A stretch of 60,890 nucleotides of DNA from Methylobacter sp. (GTDB lineage Bacteria; Pseudomonadota; Gammaproteobacteria; Methylococcales; Methylomonadaceae). The stretch lies in the NCBI GenBank assembly GCA_030679035.1, contig JAUXTH010000069.1, positions 1 to 60,890 of the forward strand. The letters are read 5' to 3'. How positions within the stretch are numbered: position 1 is the stretch's first letter; the number at the start of each line of letters is the position of its first letter. The notes under the pieces were generated by a model. That model ran no database searches. It was not told the origin of the DNA and saw only the letters and a program-made list of their open reading frames with translations. Positions 1 through 7,662 of the stretch are shown one piece after another. A program made the translations under genes and the position numbers.

Positions 1-397
1 AGTCACACCCCCAGTTGTGAAGCATTTTTCAAAATGATGGCAAACAGGTCGGACCGGTGTTTTCAAGAATCCGTTCAGCGCATGGGCCTTCGAGGCCGGT
101 AGGATGATAGAGATGAAAACACGCGGAAATCCATCAGGGCCGGAGGTAGTAAAGACCTCATTAACAGGCCGGATATATGGCAGCAACTGCGTTGACTGAC
201 CGTAGCGATCAAAGAGAAAAAGCTTGCAAAACGGAGGAGTCCATATATGGGCTGACGCAAGAAGCCCATCACTCCATCAGGATAAATTAATTGAAATGTG
301 GGGGACTCAAAATTTTCACACTATTTCCCCTTTGGACTAACGAAAATAAAGCTTAAACATTTCGAACATTCGATGGTTATCGCTTTTTGCTGACCAT
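1..397. other. No supported gene; left edge of window
   Basis: No reading frame here has a ribosome-binding site and a recognisable product. The 65-codon frame on the minus strand looks like a chance frame. The sequence is not one of the dispersed palindromes seen elsewhere in the window. It could be the decayed end of a gene or mobile element lying to the left, but nothing in it lets me name one. Confidence 0.4.
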
Positions 398-583
398 TTG
401 AAAATGGCCCTGTCAAAGAGGTTGATTTATCAATTTAATTGGGTTTACGTCTCATTGGGCGCATTAAACACTGCGCCTATAGACCCGAATGGGTATGTTT
501 GGAATTCAATGGCGGCAGGGTTGATAGAGCCTAAAACTTTGTATCGGTTTGCAACAGACAATAATTACCAAGAGGTTGCATAA
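398..583 (+). CDS. Hypothetical 61-aa protein, doubtful
   Basis: A 61-codon frame with a TTG start and no clear ribosome-binding site, lying 23 bases before the BrnT-like gene on the same strand. I recognise no family. The C-terminal half is polar and looks protein-like, while the N-terminal half looks less so. It may be the tail of a decayed gene or a spurious frame. No function is proposed. Confidence 0.25.
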   Translation: MKMALSKRLIYQFNWVYVSLGALNTAPIDPNGYVWNSMAAGLIEPKTLYRFATDNNYQEVA

Positions 584-606
584 TCATAACCAAACTCAGG
601 TGACCA

Positions 607-891
607 ATGAAATTTACATGGGATGAAAACAAAAACCAGCTGAATATTCGTAAGCACGGTATTGATTTTAGCGATGCCGCTTATGTATTTGCTGACCCTT
701 TTGCTTTAAGCATACCGGACGATGAACATTCGGAAATGGAAGAACGTTGGCTGTTATTGGGCAAAAATTTGAATGAACAAATGCTGTTAGTTGTTCATAC
801 CTTTCGATATGATGACGTTGTCAGAATTATTTCCGCCAGAAAAGCAACGGCTAGCGAGGCGGCAACTTATATGAAGAGGCTTACAAAATGA
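607..891 (+). CDS. BrnT-family toxin-like protein
   Basis: This is a 94-residue protein with the BrnT pattern: an N-terminal stretch with W-D-x-N-K-x-x-x-N-x-x-K-H-G-I-x-F at residues 4-21, then a central D-D-E segment, then a C-terminal R-x-I-S-A-R-K-A motif. BrnT toxins have a RelE-like fold and act as ribonucleases that slow translation until bound by the BrnA antitoxin. The gene overlaps the next frame by four bases (ATGA), the usual toxin-first arrangement of brnTA. The length matches the family. Family assignment is confident; toxicity is inferred. Confidence 0.85.
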   Translation: MKFTWDENKNQLNIRKHGIDFSDAAYVFADPFALSIPDDEHSEMEERWLLLGKNLNEQMLLVVHTFRYDDVVRIISARKATASEAATYMKRLTK

Positions 892-1091
892 AAGAAGAAT
901 ATGATTTTTCTAATGCCGAGCAAGGTAAATTTTATGTGCCTGTTGAAGACATTCAATTGCCCATTTATTTAGATAAGGATGTTGTTCAGTACCTTAATGA
1001 AAAATGCCTGACTACACAGGGAGGTTTGCAATTATTGGTCAATGATTTATTGCGTAAAGACATTGAAATCGCCAAACGGGTGGCTTCGTAG
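888..1091 (+). CDS. BrnA-like antitoxin partner
   Basis: A 67-residue protein that overlaps the BrnT-like toxin gene by four bases and so is translationally coupled to it. Residues about 25-55 (ending in a hydrophobic L-V-N-D-L-L-R-K-D-I segment) match the short ribbon-helix-helix region found at the C-terminus of BrnA/CopG-type antitoxins, which bind both the toxin and the operon operator. It is shorter than many BrnA proteins, and I call it from position as much as from sequence. About 125 bases without a gene follow before xthA. Confidence 0.65.
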   Translation: MKEEYDFSNAEQGKFYVPVEDIQLPIYLDKDVVQYLNEKCLTTQGGLQLLVNDLLRKDIEIAKRVAS

Positions 1092-1216
1092 CGATAGTCG
1101 GAATAATCAATTGCGCCTGTCATCCCGTTTCGCTCTGTGACTTAAACTTTCTAAGCCGAAATCCCCAGTTTCACCATCAAAGTCTCAGCTTCTAACCTAT
1201 CAGAAGGAATCACCGC

Positions 1217-1981
1217 ATGAAAATCATCTCCTGGAATGTCAACGGCGTTCGCGCTGTGCAAAGCAAAGGCTTTGCCGAAACGCTCGCGCTGCTTGATGCC
1301 GACTGCATTCTGTTGCAGGAAACCAAGGCCCAGGCCGATCAGATCGACAAGGCGCTGGACGGCATCGACGGCTACCGGATTTATTCCAACTGCGCCGAAC
1401 GCAAAGGCTATTCCGGCGTCACGATTTTATCCCGCAAGGAGCCGCTGCAAATTATCAGCGATATCGGCATTGTCGAGCATGACCGGGAAGGCCGCGTGAT
1501 CGTTGCCGAATTCGAACATTTTTTCCTGCTCAATGTTTATGTGCCGAATTCGGGCGAGGCATTGGCCCGGCTGGATTACCGCCAAACTTGGGATCGAGAA
1601 TTTTTGGCTTATTGTCAGCAACTGCAAAAGAAGAAACCGCTAATCGCTTGCGGCGATTTTAACGTCGCACACCAGGAAATCGATATTGCCCGCCCGAAGC
1701 CGAATTACAATAAATCGGCCGGTTATACCCAGGTCGAAATCGACGGTTTCAGCGGGTTTCTCGATGCCGGACTGGTCGATACCTTCCGGCATTTCCATCC
1801 CGATACAGTCGCTTACAGCTGGTGGAGTTTCCGCGCCGGCGCCAGGGCAAGAAACGTCGGGTGGCGGATCGATTACGTATTGGCCAGTGAAGCACTGGTC
1901 GGCAAGGTCAAGCAGGCCTTTATCCTTCCGGAGATTCACGGATCGGATCATTGTCCGGTCGGCATCGAGATTGATCTTTAA
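1217..1981 (+). CDS. xthA: Exodeoxyribonuclease III (AP endonuclease)
   Basis: A 254-residue member of the exonuclease III/endonuclease-exonuclease-phosphatase family. It cleaves DNA at abasic sites and removes 3' blocking groups in base-excision repair. Visible motifs: S-W-N-V-N-G-V-R-A near the N-terminus, L-L-Q-E-T-K-A (metal-binding Glu), C-G-D-F-N-V-A in the middle, and the terminal G-S-D-H-C-P-V with the catalytic Asp-His. The length is typical. An AAGGAAT ribosome-binding site precedes the ATG. Only three bases separate it from the uracil-DNA glycosylase gene, so the two form a small repair operon in which the glycosylase makes the abasic site and this enzyme cuts it. Confidence 0.95.
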   Translation: MKIISWNVNGVRAVQSKGFAETLALLDADCILLQETKAQADQIDKALDGIDGYRIYSNCAERKGYSGVTILSRKEPLQIISDIGIVEHDREGRVIVAEFEHFFLLNVYVPNSGEALARLDYRQTWDREFLAYCQQLQKKKPLIACGDFNVAHQEIDIARPKPNYNKSAGYTQVEIDGFSGFLDAGLVDTFRHFHPDTVAYSWWSFRAGARARNVGWRIDYVLASEALVGKVKQAFILPEIHGSDHCPVGIEIDL

Positions 1982-1984
1982 GCT

Positions 1985-2635
1985 ATGCCTATACGCGAAC
2001 AACTGATGCGCGCCCACCGTGCGGCATTGTCGAATTGCAAAAAATGTCCTGAGATGATCGGGCCGGTGGTCAGCGGGAGCCCGGTGTTATCAAAGATTTT
2101 ACTGATAGGCCAAGCGCCCGGCGACAAAGAAGGCGGTTTCGGCAAGCCGTTTGCCTGGACGGCCGGTAAGACGATGTTCAAATGGTTTGAGCGCATCGGG
2201 CTTGATGAGGAGACTTTCCGGCAGCGTGTTTACATGGCCGCCGTGTGCCGCTGTTTTCCGGGTAAAAATCCGAAGGGCGGCGACCGTGTGCCGAGCCCGG
2301 ATGAAATCGATAACTGCGCGGGCTGGCTGCAAGCGGAAGTCGATTTGCTTAAGCCCGACCTGATCCTGCCGGTCGGCAAACTGGCGATCAGCCAATTGAT
2401 GCCGGTAAAAAGACTCAACGATGTGATCGGTAAACTTCACCCGGTCACCTTTCACGGCCACCGCACAGAAGCAATCCCGCTGCCGCATCCGTCCGGTGCG
2501 TCGACTTGGCACCGGACCGAAGCGGGCCTCGTTCTGCTTGAATCGGCATTGACTATCCTGCAACAGCATCCGTCCTGGCAACAAATTTGCCAAATCTCCG
2601 CAAACACCGCCGGATTGTCGAGCAGCCGTCCGTAG
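1985..2635 (+). CDS. Uracil-DNA glycosylase family protein (family 4-like)
   Basis: A 216-residue member of the UDG superfamily. The first active-site motif is G-Q-A-P-G-D-K-E-G with a following G-K-P-F, and the second is H-P-S-G-A-S-T-W. A CxxC pair near residue 18 and two further cysteines about 25 residues apart in the middle fit the four ligands of the [4Fe-4S] cluster in family 4/5 enzymes. The usual P-F-V-G after motif 1 reads P-F-A-W here, so substrate preference may differ from classical family 4. It would remove uracil or other damaged bases. It follows xthA by three bases. The last about 12 residues (ending S-S-S-R-P) look non-conserved. Confidence 0.85.
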   Translation: MPIREQLMRAHRAALSNCKKCPEMIGPVVSGSPVLSKILLIGQAPGDKEGGFGKPFAWTAGKTMFKWFERIGLDEETFRQRVYMAAVCRCFPGKNPKGGDRVPSPDEIDNCAGWLQAEVDLLKPDLILPVGKLAISQLMPVKRLNDVIGKLHPVTFHGHRTEAIPLPHPSGASTWHRTEAGLVLLESALTILQQHPSWQQICQISANTAGLSSSRP

Positions 2636-2741
2636 AAGCCAGCGTCTTCGCCGCCCGCAACCGGGCTATCGCTCGATTTGCGGCCGGCATGCGCTATCAT
2701 GAATTGAATATGACCTTACCCGCTTATCTTGGAGAACGGAC

Positions 2742-4019
2742 GTGAAGACCAATCAGCAGCAACCGAAATCGTCTCCACTGAGCGAGAATGCCGTGCGCGA
2801 GGCAGTGAACGCGCTTTACCGATCCGATTCGCGCCACATATTTGCCACGCTGATCCGCCTGCTCGGCGATTTCGATCTCGCCGAGGAAGCGCTGCACGAG
2901 GCCTTCAGGATTGCGCTGGAGCAATGGCCGCGCGATGGCGTACCGGCCAATCCGAAGGCCTGGCTGGTATCGACCGGTCGCTTCAAGGCCGTCGACGGCA
3001 TTCGCCGCCGCGCAAGACTTGATGTTCTGGAAGACGCAGACGCGCTGGCCGATCCCTCCAGCGAAGATACTGAAGTCTGGGACGATGAAGGCGTCGAGGA
3101 TGACCGCTTACGGCTGATCTTCACCTGCTGCCACCCGGCGCTGTCGCCCGACGCGCAGGTCGCGCTGACGCTGCGCGAGGTGTGTGGCCTCGCAACGGAA
3201 GAGATTGCGCGTGCATTCCTCACGCCTGCTGCGACGCTGGCCCAGCGTATCGTGCGCACCAAGGCGAAGATACGCGATGCGGGCATTCCCTATCAGGTGC
3301 CCGCGTACGCCGAGTTGCCGGATCGGCTGGAACCGGTACTGCGGGTAATTTATCTGGTGTTCAACGAAGGATACTCCGCCTCATCCGGCCCGTTGTTGAC
3401 CCGGCACGACCTGTCGGAAGAGGCCATCCGCTTGGGAAAGCTGCTGGTCGAACTGCTCCCGGAGCCAGAAGCGCAGGGCTTGCTGGCGCTGATGCTGCTC
3501 CAGGAGTCCCGCCGCGCCGCACGCAGTTCCCCGAACGGCGAGCTGATCCTGCTGGATGATCAGGATCGCGGGCTGTGGAACCGGGAGCAGATCGCGGAAG
3601 GAACGGCGCTGGTGGAACGGGCGTTGTTGTCGCGGCGGTTCGGCCCCTACGCCTTGCAAGCGGCAATTGCGGCCGTGCATGCCAATGCGATAGATGCCGC
3701 CGCCACGGACTGGGCGCAAATCGCCGCCCTCTACGAGATGCTGATGCGTACCGATTCGTCGCCGGTGATCGAACTGAATCATGCCGTGGCGGTGGCGATG
3801 CGGGACGGGCCTGCCGCCGGGCTTGATCTCGTCGACGACATCCTGGGACGCGGTGATCTCGCGGATTATCATCTGGCGCACGCGGCGCGGGCAGACCTGT
3901 GCCGGCGTCTGGGAAGAACGGCGGAAGCCCGGGCCGCTTACGAACAGGCTCTCGGTCTCACCCGGCAAGAGCCGGAGCGGCGCTTTCTCGAGCGCAGACT
4001 GCGCGAACTGCAGGGTTGA
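2742..4019 (+). CDS. ECF42-group RNA polymerase sigma factor with C-terminal TPR-like extension
   Basis: A 425-residue sigma-70-family factor, more than twice the normal ECF length. Region sigma-2 lies about residues 15-90 and sigma-4 about 130-185; the rest is the long helical extension typical of ECF42 (DUF6596/TPR-like). ECF42 factors lack a classical anti-sigma factor and sit beside genes for DGPF/YCII-related proteins, exactly as here. The GTG start is chosen because GGAG lies seven bases upstream. It probably directs transcription of the genes at 4187-7335 through TGTCGA/CGAC promoters. The inducing signal is unknown. Group assignment rests on length, domain order and neighbourhood. Confidence 0.9.
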   Translation: MKTNQQQPKSSPLSENAVREAVNALYRSDSRHIFATLIRLLGDFDLAEEALHEAFRIALEQWPRDGVPANPKAWLVSTGRFKAVDGIRRRARLDVLEDADALADPSSEDTEVWDDEGVEDDRLRLIFTCCHPALSPDAQVALTLREVCGLATEEIARAFLTPAATLAQRIVRTKAKIRDAGIPYQVPAYAELPDRLEPVLRVIYLVFNEGYSASSGPLLTRHDLSEEAIRLGKLLVELLPEPEAQGLLALMLLQESRRAARSSPNGELILLDDQDRGLWNREQIAEGTALVERALLSRRFGPYALQAAIAAVHANAIDAAATDWAQIAALYEMLMRTDSSPVIELNHAVAVAMRDGPAAGLDLVDDILGRGDLADYHLAHAARADLCRRLGRTAEARAAYEQALGLTRQEPERRFLERRLRELQG

Positions 4020-4119
4020 GGCAGCGCGCTGACTCTACGTCGACGTGTGACGAGGACATCCGATAATTTGTACTGATAAAAGGAGGCCTTAAAAAAATTA
4101 TCTCGATTGATATTCCTTA

Positions 4120-4146
4120 TGTCGAATTTGCCCTTTCCCGAACGAC
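4120..4146 (+). promoter_or_regulatory. ECF42-type promoter, TGTCGA-N17-CGAC
   Basis: TGTCGA at 4120-4125 and CGAC at 4143-4146 are separated by 17 bases, upstream of the first DGPF gene. This is the motif reported for ECF42 targets (-35 TGTCGA, -10 CGA followed by T or C). The same spacing recurs at 4623-4649. Confidence 0.7.
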
Positions 4147-4186
4147 TATCCGACGTGAACAGTTTTTTAAACCGGAGGAGTTGACC

Positions 4187-4573
4187 ATGAAATACCTATG
4201 CCTGATTTGTGCCGAAACCGTGCTGGAGCAGATGACAGAAGCCGCTGCGGAGAAGCATTTGGAAGAATATGTGGAATTTACGCAAGCCATCAAAGAGAGC
4301 GGCCATTACCTGGGATGTAATCGGCTGCTGCCTCCCAGTGCCGCGATTACGCTGCGGGTGCGAAACGGCAAGGTCACGACGACCGACGGCCCTTTCGCGG
4401 AAACCAAGGAACAGCTCGGCGGCTACTACCTGATCGAAGCCCGGGATCTGAACGAGGCGATACAAGTGGCTTCGCGAATCCCTGGGGCTAAGCACGGCTG
4501 CGTCGAAGTGAGGCCGGTTGCGGAGGATGAACAAACGCTGAAGGCGCTCGGATTTGCCGATGCTTCGCGTTAG
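4187..4573 (+). CDS. DGPF-domain (YCII-related) protein, copy 1
   Basis: A 128-residue protein of the YCII-related/DGPF family, with the defining D-G-P-F-A-E-T-K-E-Q-L-G-G-Y segment in the middle and E-V-R-P near the end. The family has a ferredoxin-like fold related to muconolactone isomerase-like YciI; its reaction is unknown. The ATG at 4187 is preferred over the upstream TTG because GGAGGAG lies six bases before it. It follows the ECF42 sigma factor and an ECF42-type promoter, and probably belongs to that regulon. Two more paralogues occur at 6065 and 7003. Confidence 0.9.
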   Translation: MKYLCLICAETVLEQMTEAAAEKHLEEYVEFTQAIKESGHYLGCNRLLPPSAAITLRVRNGKVTTTDGPFAETKEQLGGYYLIEARDLNEAIQVASRIPGAKHGCVEVRPVAEDEQTLKALGFADASR

Positions 4574-4622
4574 CCTGCAATATTGCCTGTTAGAGCCTCG
4601 GCAAAAAAAATTTTGATAGCAA

Positions 4623-4649
4623 TGTCGATTTTGGCGTTCGCCATTCGAC
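4623..4649 (+). promoter_or_regulatory. Second ECF42-type promoter, TGTCGA-N17-CGAC
   Basis: TGTCGA at 4623-4628 and CGAC at 4646-4649, again with exactly 17 bases between, about 55 bases before the first VOC gene. The identical hexamer, tetramer and spacing to the copy at 4120 make chance unlikely. Confidence 0.7.
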
Positions 4650-4703
4650 TAACGGTGCGGGCAATATTTTTCAACCACTCAACCCTAAAACAGGAGAGCA
4701 ATC

Positions 4704-5195
4704 ATGACCACGAAAATCAAACCCATACCGGACGGATGCCACACGTTAACCGCCTACCTGGTCGTCCAGGGCGCGGCCGATGCGCTTGGCTTCTACCAAA
4801 AAGCCTTCGGCGCTACCGAGTTGTTCCGTCTTAATGCCCCCGGCGGAAAAATAGCTCACGCCGAATTTAAAATAGGCGATTCAATCTTCATGCTCTCGGA
4901 CGAAAATCCGCAGTGCACCGATGTTTCGCCTAAAACACTGGGCGGCACTCCGGTCAAACTGCACCTTTATGTCACCGATACCGACGCTGTCTTTGTCGCT
5001 GCGATCAAGGCGGGCGCTACGGAAACCATGCCACCCGCCAACCAATTCTGGGGCGATCGCATGGGTGCGGTGACCGATCCTTTCGGCCATCACTGGCTGA
5101 TAGCCACACACGTTGAAGATGTCGATCCGAGCGAATACCAAAGCAGAATGGAGGCTTTCTTCGCGGCTCAGCCTGCCTGCGCCGGCTCACAATAG
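4704..5195 (+). CDS. VOC-family protein, PhnB/glyoxalase-like
   Basis: A 163-residue vicinal-oxygen-chelate fold protein of the PhnB-like group. It opens with a proline-rich P-D-G-C-H-T-L-T-A-Y-L strand, carries A-L-G-F-Y-Q-K-A-F-G-A at about residues 33-43, and ends the domain with D-P-F-G-H-H-W-L-I. VOC proteins include glyoxalases, dioxygenases and antibiotic-binding proteins, so a precise reaction cannot be assigned. A good AGGAG site precedes the ATG. It is the first gene behind the second ECF42 promoter, and the following VOC, DGPF and SRPBCC genes are closely spaced as one transcription unit. Confidence 0.9.
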   Translation: MTTKIKPIPDGCHTLTAYLVVQGAADALGFYQKAFGATELFRLNAPGGKIAHAEFKIGDSIFMLSDENPQCTDVSPKTLGGTPVKLHLYVTDTDAVFVAAIKAGATETMPPANQFWGDRMGAVTDPFGHHWLIATHVEDVDPSEYQSRMEAFFAAQPACAGSQ

Positions 5196-5235
5196 CGTCG
5201 GCAAATATTTTTTATCAATCATTAAGGAGAAAAAC

Positions 5236-5625
5236 ATGGATAAATGCCAACTTCATGGCGCATTCAGCTGGTGTGAATTGCTGACCACAGATACCGAGGC
5301 TGCCAAGCATTTTTACGGCAAGCTGTTCAACTGGACGCTGGAACCCGCGCCTATACCTGACATGGAATACAACCTGGTGAAATACGGCGGCGAGCATATG
5401 GGCGGCATCATGAAAATACCGGCCCATTGCGAAGGGACGCCGCCTCATTGGGGTGTGTATGTCACGGTGGACGACGTGGATGCCACCGCCGAGCTGGCCG
5501 TAAAGATGGGCGGCAAGGTGTGTCTGCCGCCGCATGACATCCCTCAGGTCGGACGCTTCTGCGTGCTGCAAGACCCGCAAGGCGCTATGCTCAGCGTCAT
5601 CACTTATCTGTCCAAAACCGATTGA
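5236..5625 (+). CDS. VOC-family protein, second copy
   Basis: A 129-residue single-domain VOC protein beginning M-D-K-C-Q-L-H-G-A-F-S-W-C-E-L. The motif T-E-A-A-K-H-F-Y-G-K-L-F-N-W is typical of the glyoxalase/dioxygenase-like subfamily often annotated as 27-kDa antigen or hydroxylase-like proteins. The C-terminal strand reads D-P-Q-G-A-M-L-S-V. The start at 5236 follows AAGGAG; a longer in-frame extension overlapping the previous gene is not used. It lies between two other VOC genes and differs clearly from both, so this is an old family expansion and not a recent tandem duplication. Confidence 0.88.
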   Translation: MDKCQLHGAFSWCELLTTDTEAAKHFYGKLFNWTLEPAPIPDMEYNLVKYGGEHMGGIMKIPAHCEGTPPHWGVYVTVDDVDATAELAVKMGGKVCLPPHDIPQVGRFCVLQDPQGAMLSVITYLSKTD

Positions 5626-5634
5626 GGAACAGCG

Positions 5635-6042
5635 ATGTCCAGACAAATTTTCGTAAACCTGCCGGTAAAAAACCTCAACCAGTCCATGGCGTTTTTTACC
5701 AAACTCGGCTATGCATTCAATCCGCAATTTACCAACGAGACCGCCGCTTGCATGATCGTCAGCGATGACATCTTTGTCATGCTGTTGACCGAGGCTATGT
5801 TCCAGACCTTCACACCCAAAACCATTTGCGATACGACAAAAAGCACGGAAGTGTTGGTCGGCTTATCTTCCGAAAGCCGGGAACACGTCGATGAAGTGGT
5901 GCGCAAGGCTGTCGCCGCGGGCGGAACTATTTATAACGAGCCGCAAGATCATGGTTTTATGTATGGACATAGCTTTCAGGATCTGGATGGCCACATCTGG
6001 GAGTTTTTTTACATGGAACCAGGCGCGACCTGCCAAGGCTAA
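5635..6042 (+). CDS. VOC-family protein, third copy (YwnA/glyoxalase-like)
   Basis: A 135-residue VOC protein starting M-S-R-Q-I-F-V-N-L-P-V-K-N-L, with F-F-T-K-L-G-Y-A-F-N-P-Q-F-T and the closing S-F-Q-D-L-D-G-H-I-W-E-F-F-Y-M. This is the group described as lactoylglutathione lyase-like; the Glu in W-E is a usual metal ligand in it. It starts ten bases after the previous gene and is followed 22 bases later by the second DGPF gene, so it is part of the same operon. Substrate unknown. Confidence 0.9.
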   Translation: MSRQIFVNLPVKNLNQSMAFFTKLGYAFNPQFTNETAACMIVSDDIFVMLLTEAMFQTFTPKTICDTTKSTEVLVGLSSESREHVDEVVRKAVAAGGTIYNEPQDHGFMYGHSFQDLDGHIWEFFYMEPGATCQG

Positions 6043-6064
6043 CAAGGCAATCGGGGAGATGGTT

Positions 6065-6418
6065 ATGAAATATATGTTGTTAATTTACCATGAAGAACAT
6101 GCCCTGGGCGAAGACGAGCGGGAAGCCTGTTATGTGGAGTCCACCCAGCTCGCGCATCAGCTTAAAGCTAACGGCCAGTTTCTGGCTGCCAGCCCGTTGC
6201 AACCCGCCGCAATGGCGACCAGCGTCCGGGTGCGCGACGGCAAACGCTTTGTGACCGACGGCCCATTCGCGGAGACGCGCGAACAATTGGGCGGCTACTT
6301 TCTGGTCGACGCCAAGGATCTCGACGAGGCGATCGGCATCGCCGAGAAGATTCCGATGGCACGCAAAGGCACCGTCGAAGTTCGGCCGGTGATCGAGATT
6401 GCCGGCTTGCCGATTTAA
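6065..6418 (+). CDS. DGPF-domain (YCII-related) protein, copy 2
   Basis: A 117-residue YCII-related protein containing D-G-P-F-A-E-T-R-E-Q-L-G-G-Y-F-L-V-D-A-K-D-L-D-E-A near its centre and E-V-R-P close to the end. The ATG at 6065 follows GGGAGATGGTT and gives the family's normal N-terminus (M-K-Y-M-L-L-I-Y); the longer open frame upstream overlaps the VOC gene and is not used. Same operon and presumed ECF42 control as its neighbours. The biochemical activity of the family is not established. Confidence 0.9.
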   Translation: MKYMLLIYHEEHALGEDEREACYVESTQLAHQLKANGQFLAASPLQPAAMATSVRVRDGKRFVTDGPFAETREQLGGYFLVDAKDLDEAIGIAEKIPMARKGTVEVRPVIEIAGLPI

Positions 6419-6437
6419 TACTTTACAGGAGAAACAA

Positions 6438-6965
6438 ATGATTAAGACCATAATCATCGTATTAGCCGTGCTGCTTGTCGCAGTGCTGATCTATGCCGCG
6501 ACCAAGCCTGATACTTTCCGTGTCCAACGCTCGATCAGCGTCGGGGCGTCGCCGGAAATGATTTTTCCGCTGATCAATGATCTGCATATCATGCAGACCT
6601 GGTCGGCCTGGGAGAAAGTAGATCCGGGGATGAAGAGAGTATACAGCGGCGCGGCCAGCGGCCCGGGCGCCGTGTATGAATGGGAAGGCAACAAGGAGAT
6701 CGGCCAGGGGCGCATGGAGATCATCGAGTCGGCGCCGTCCATGATTATGATCAAGATGGATTTCATCAAGCCGTTCGCAGCCCAGAACACTTTGGAGTTC
6801 ACGCTGCAAGCCGACGGCGGCTCGACACGGGTCACGCAAGCGATTTTCGGCCCGAGTCCCTACATCTCGAAATTGATGGGGCTGGTGTGCGGCATGGACA
6901 AGATGATAGGCGGGAAATTCGAGGAAAGCCTGGCCGGGTTGAAGGCTGTTGCCGAAAAGGTGTGA
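6438..6965 (+). CDS. SRPBCC-family protein with N-terminal membrane anchor
   Basis: A 175-residue protein. Residues about 3-22 form one hydrophobic helix, followed by a START/SRPBCC domain (polyketide cyclase/dehydrase-like) beginning F-R-V-Q-R-S-I-S-V-G-A-S-P-E-M-I-F-P-L-I-N-D-L and ending with the long C-terminal helix G-G-K-F-E-E-S-L-A-G-L-K-A. The fold forms a hydrophobic ligand pocket; the ligand is unknown. AGGAG precedes the ATG. It sits inside the ECF42-linked cluster, where SRPBCC proteins are a common companion. Confidence 0.88.
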   Translation: MIKTIIIVLAVLLVAVLIYAATKPDTFRVQRSISVGASPEMIFPLINDLHIMQTWSAWEKVDPGMKRVYSGAASGPGAVYEWEGNKEIGQGRMEIIESAPSMIMIKMDFIKPFAAQNTLEFTLQADGGSTRVTQAIFGPSPYISKLMGLVCGMDKMIGGKFEESLAGLKAVAEKV

Positions 6966-7002
6966 CGGCTCCGAGAGCCGGAACAAACCGTGAGGAGAAG
7001 CT

Positions 7003-7335
7003 GTGAAATATTTATGTTTGGGTTACTTCAATCCAGAGAAAATGGATGCCCGCCCCAAGACCGAAACCGATGCTGCCATGCGCGAATGTCAGCCCCACCT
7101 GGAGAAGCTCTACAGGAGCGGCCATTTGCTTGTCGACGCCGGCCTTGCCTTGGAGAGCAAATGCTTGAGGCGCGTGGACGGGAAAGTGAGGGTCACCGAT
7201 GGCCCTTTTATTGAAACCAAGGAGATGATAGGCAGCGCATTCCTCATAGAAGCACAGGACATGGAGGAAGCGTCAACAGAACCTAGCTTAGGTACTAACG
7301 ACTATCTGGTGTGGTTGCCTAAAGGCCTGAAATAA
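7003..7335 (+). CDS. DGPF-domain (YCII-related) protein, copy 3, degenerate C-terminus
   Basis: A 110-residue protein with a normal family N-terminus (M-K-Y-L-C-L-G-Y-F) and D-G-P-F-I-E-T-K-E-M-I-G segment, but after D-M-E-E-A at about residue 88 the usual helix and E-x-R-P strand are replaced by an unrelated short tail ending W-L-P-K-G-L-K. This looks like a frameshift or recombination that destroyed the end. The GTG start has GAGGAG seven bases upstream. It is the last gene of the ECF42 cluster and converges on the nif block at 7351. Confidence 0.8.
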   Translation: MKYLCLGYFNPEKMDARPKTETDAAMRECQPHLEKLYRSGHLLVDAGLALESKCLRRVDGKVRVTDGPFIETKEMIGSAFLIEAQDMEEASTEPSLGTNDYLVWLPKGLK

Positions 7336-7350
7336 CTAGAAAACACTCAA

Positions 7351-7650
7351 TCAACATACCATCTCACCCAACTCATTAAAATGAATTTCCCTGACTTCAT
7401 CATCTTCAGTTATCTGCGCCGACTTTAAAACACCGTTATCGTGATATTGGTACTGATGCTCCGATTCAACTTCGCCATAAACAATTTTCTGGCAAAGCTG
7501 CATTTTGCCCTGGTCATCAAAACGGCTACGGTAATAGGTGTTCCTATTATTTAAGCTGTCTTCGGTTATTTCGTTGACCAACCTTAACGGGAGTTTGATG
7601 CCGCTGTAGCTGACAAAATAGCGGAATCCGGTTTGTTGTTCTTGATTCAT
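7351..7650 (-). CDS. DUF6156-like protein, end of nif operon
   Basis: A 99-residue soluble protein with R-Y-F-V-S-Y-S-G-I-K-L-P-L-R-L-V near the N-terminus, N-T-Y-Y-R-S-R-F-D-x-x-G-K-M in the middle and a C-terminal H-Q-Y-Q-Y-H-D-N-G-V-L-K-S-A. I believe this matches the DUF6156 family, but that is from memory. The middle and end look like short beta-hairpin repeats. It is the last gene of a run nifF-rseC-unknown-this gene, with 12 bases to the gene before it. No function is known; linkage suggests a role in electron supply to or protection of nitrogenase. Confidence 0.7.
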   Translation of the reverse strand: MNQEQQTGFRYFVSYSGIKLPLRLVNEITEDSLNNRNTYYRSRFDDQGKMQLCQKIVYGEVESEHQYQYHDNGVLKSAQITEDDEVREIHFNELGEMVC

Positions 7651-7662
7651 AATGGGCAGATG

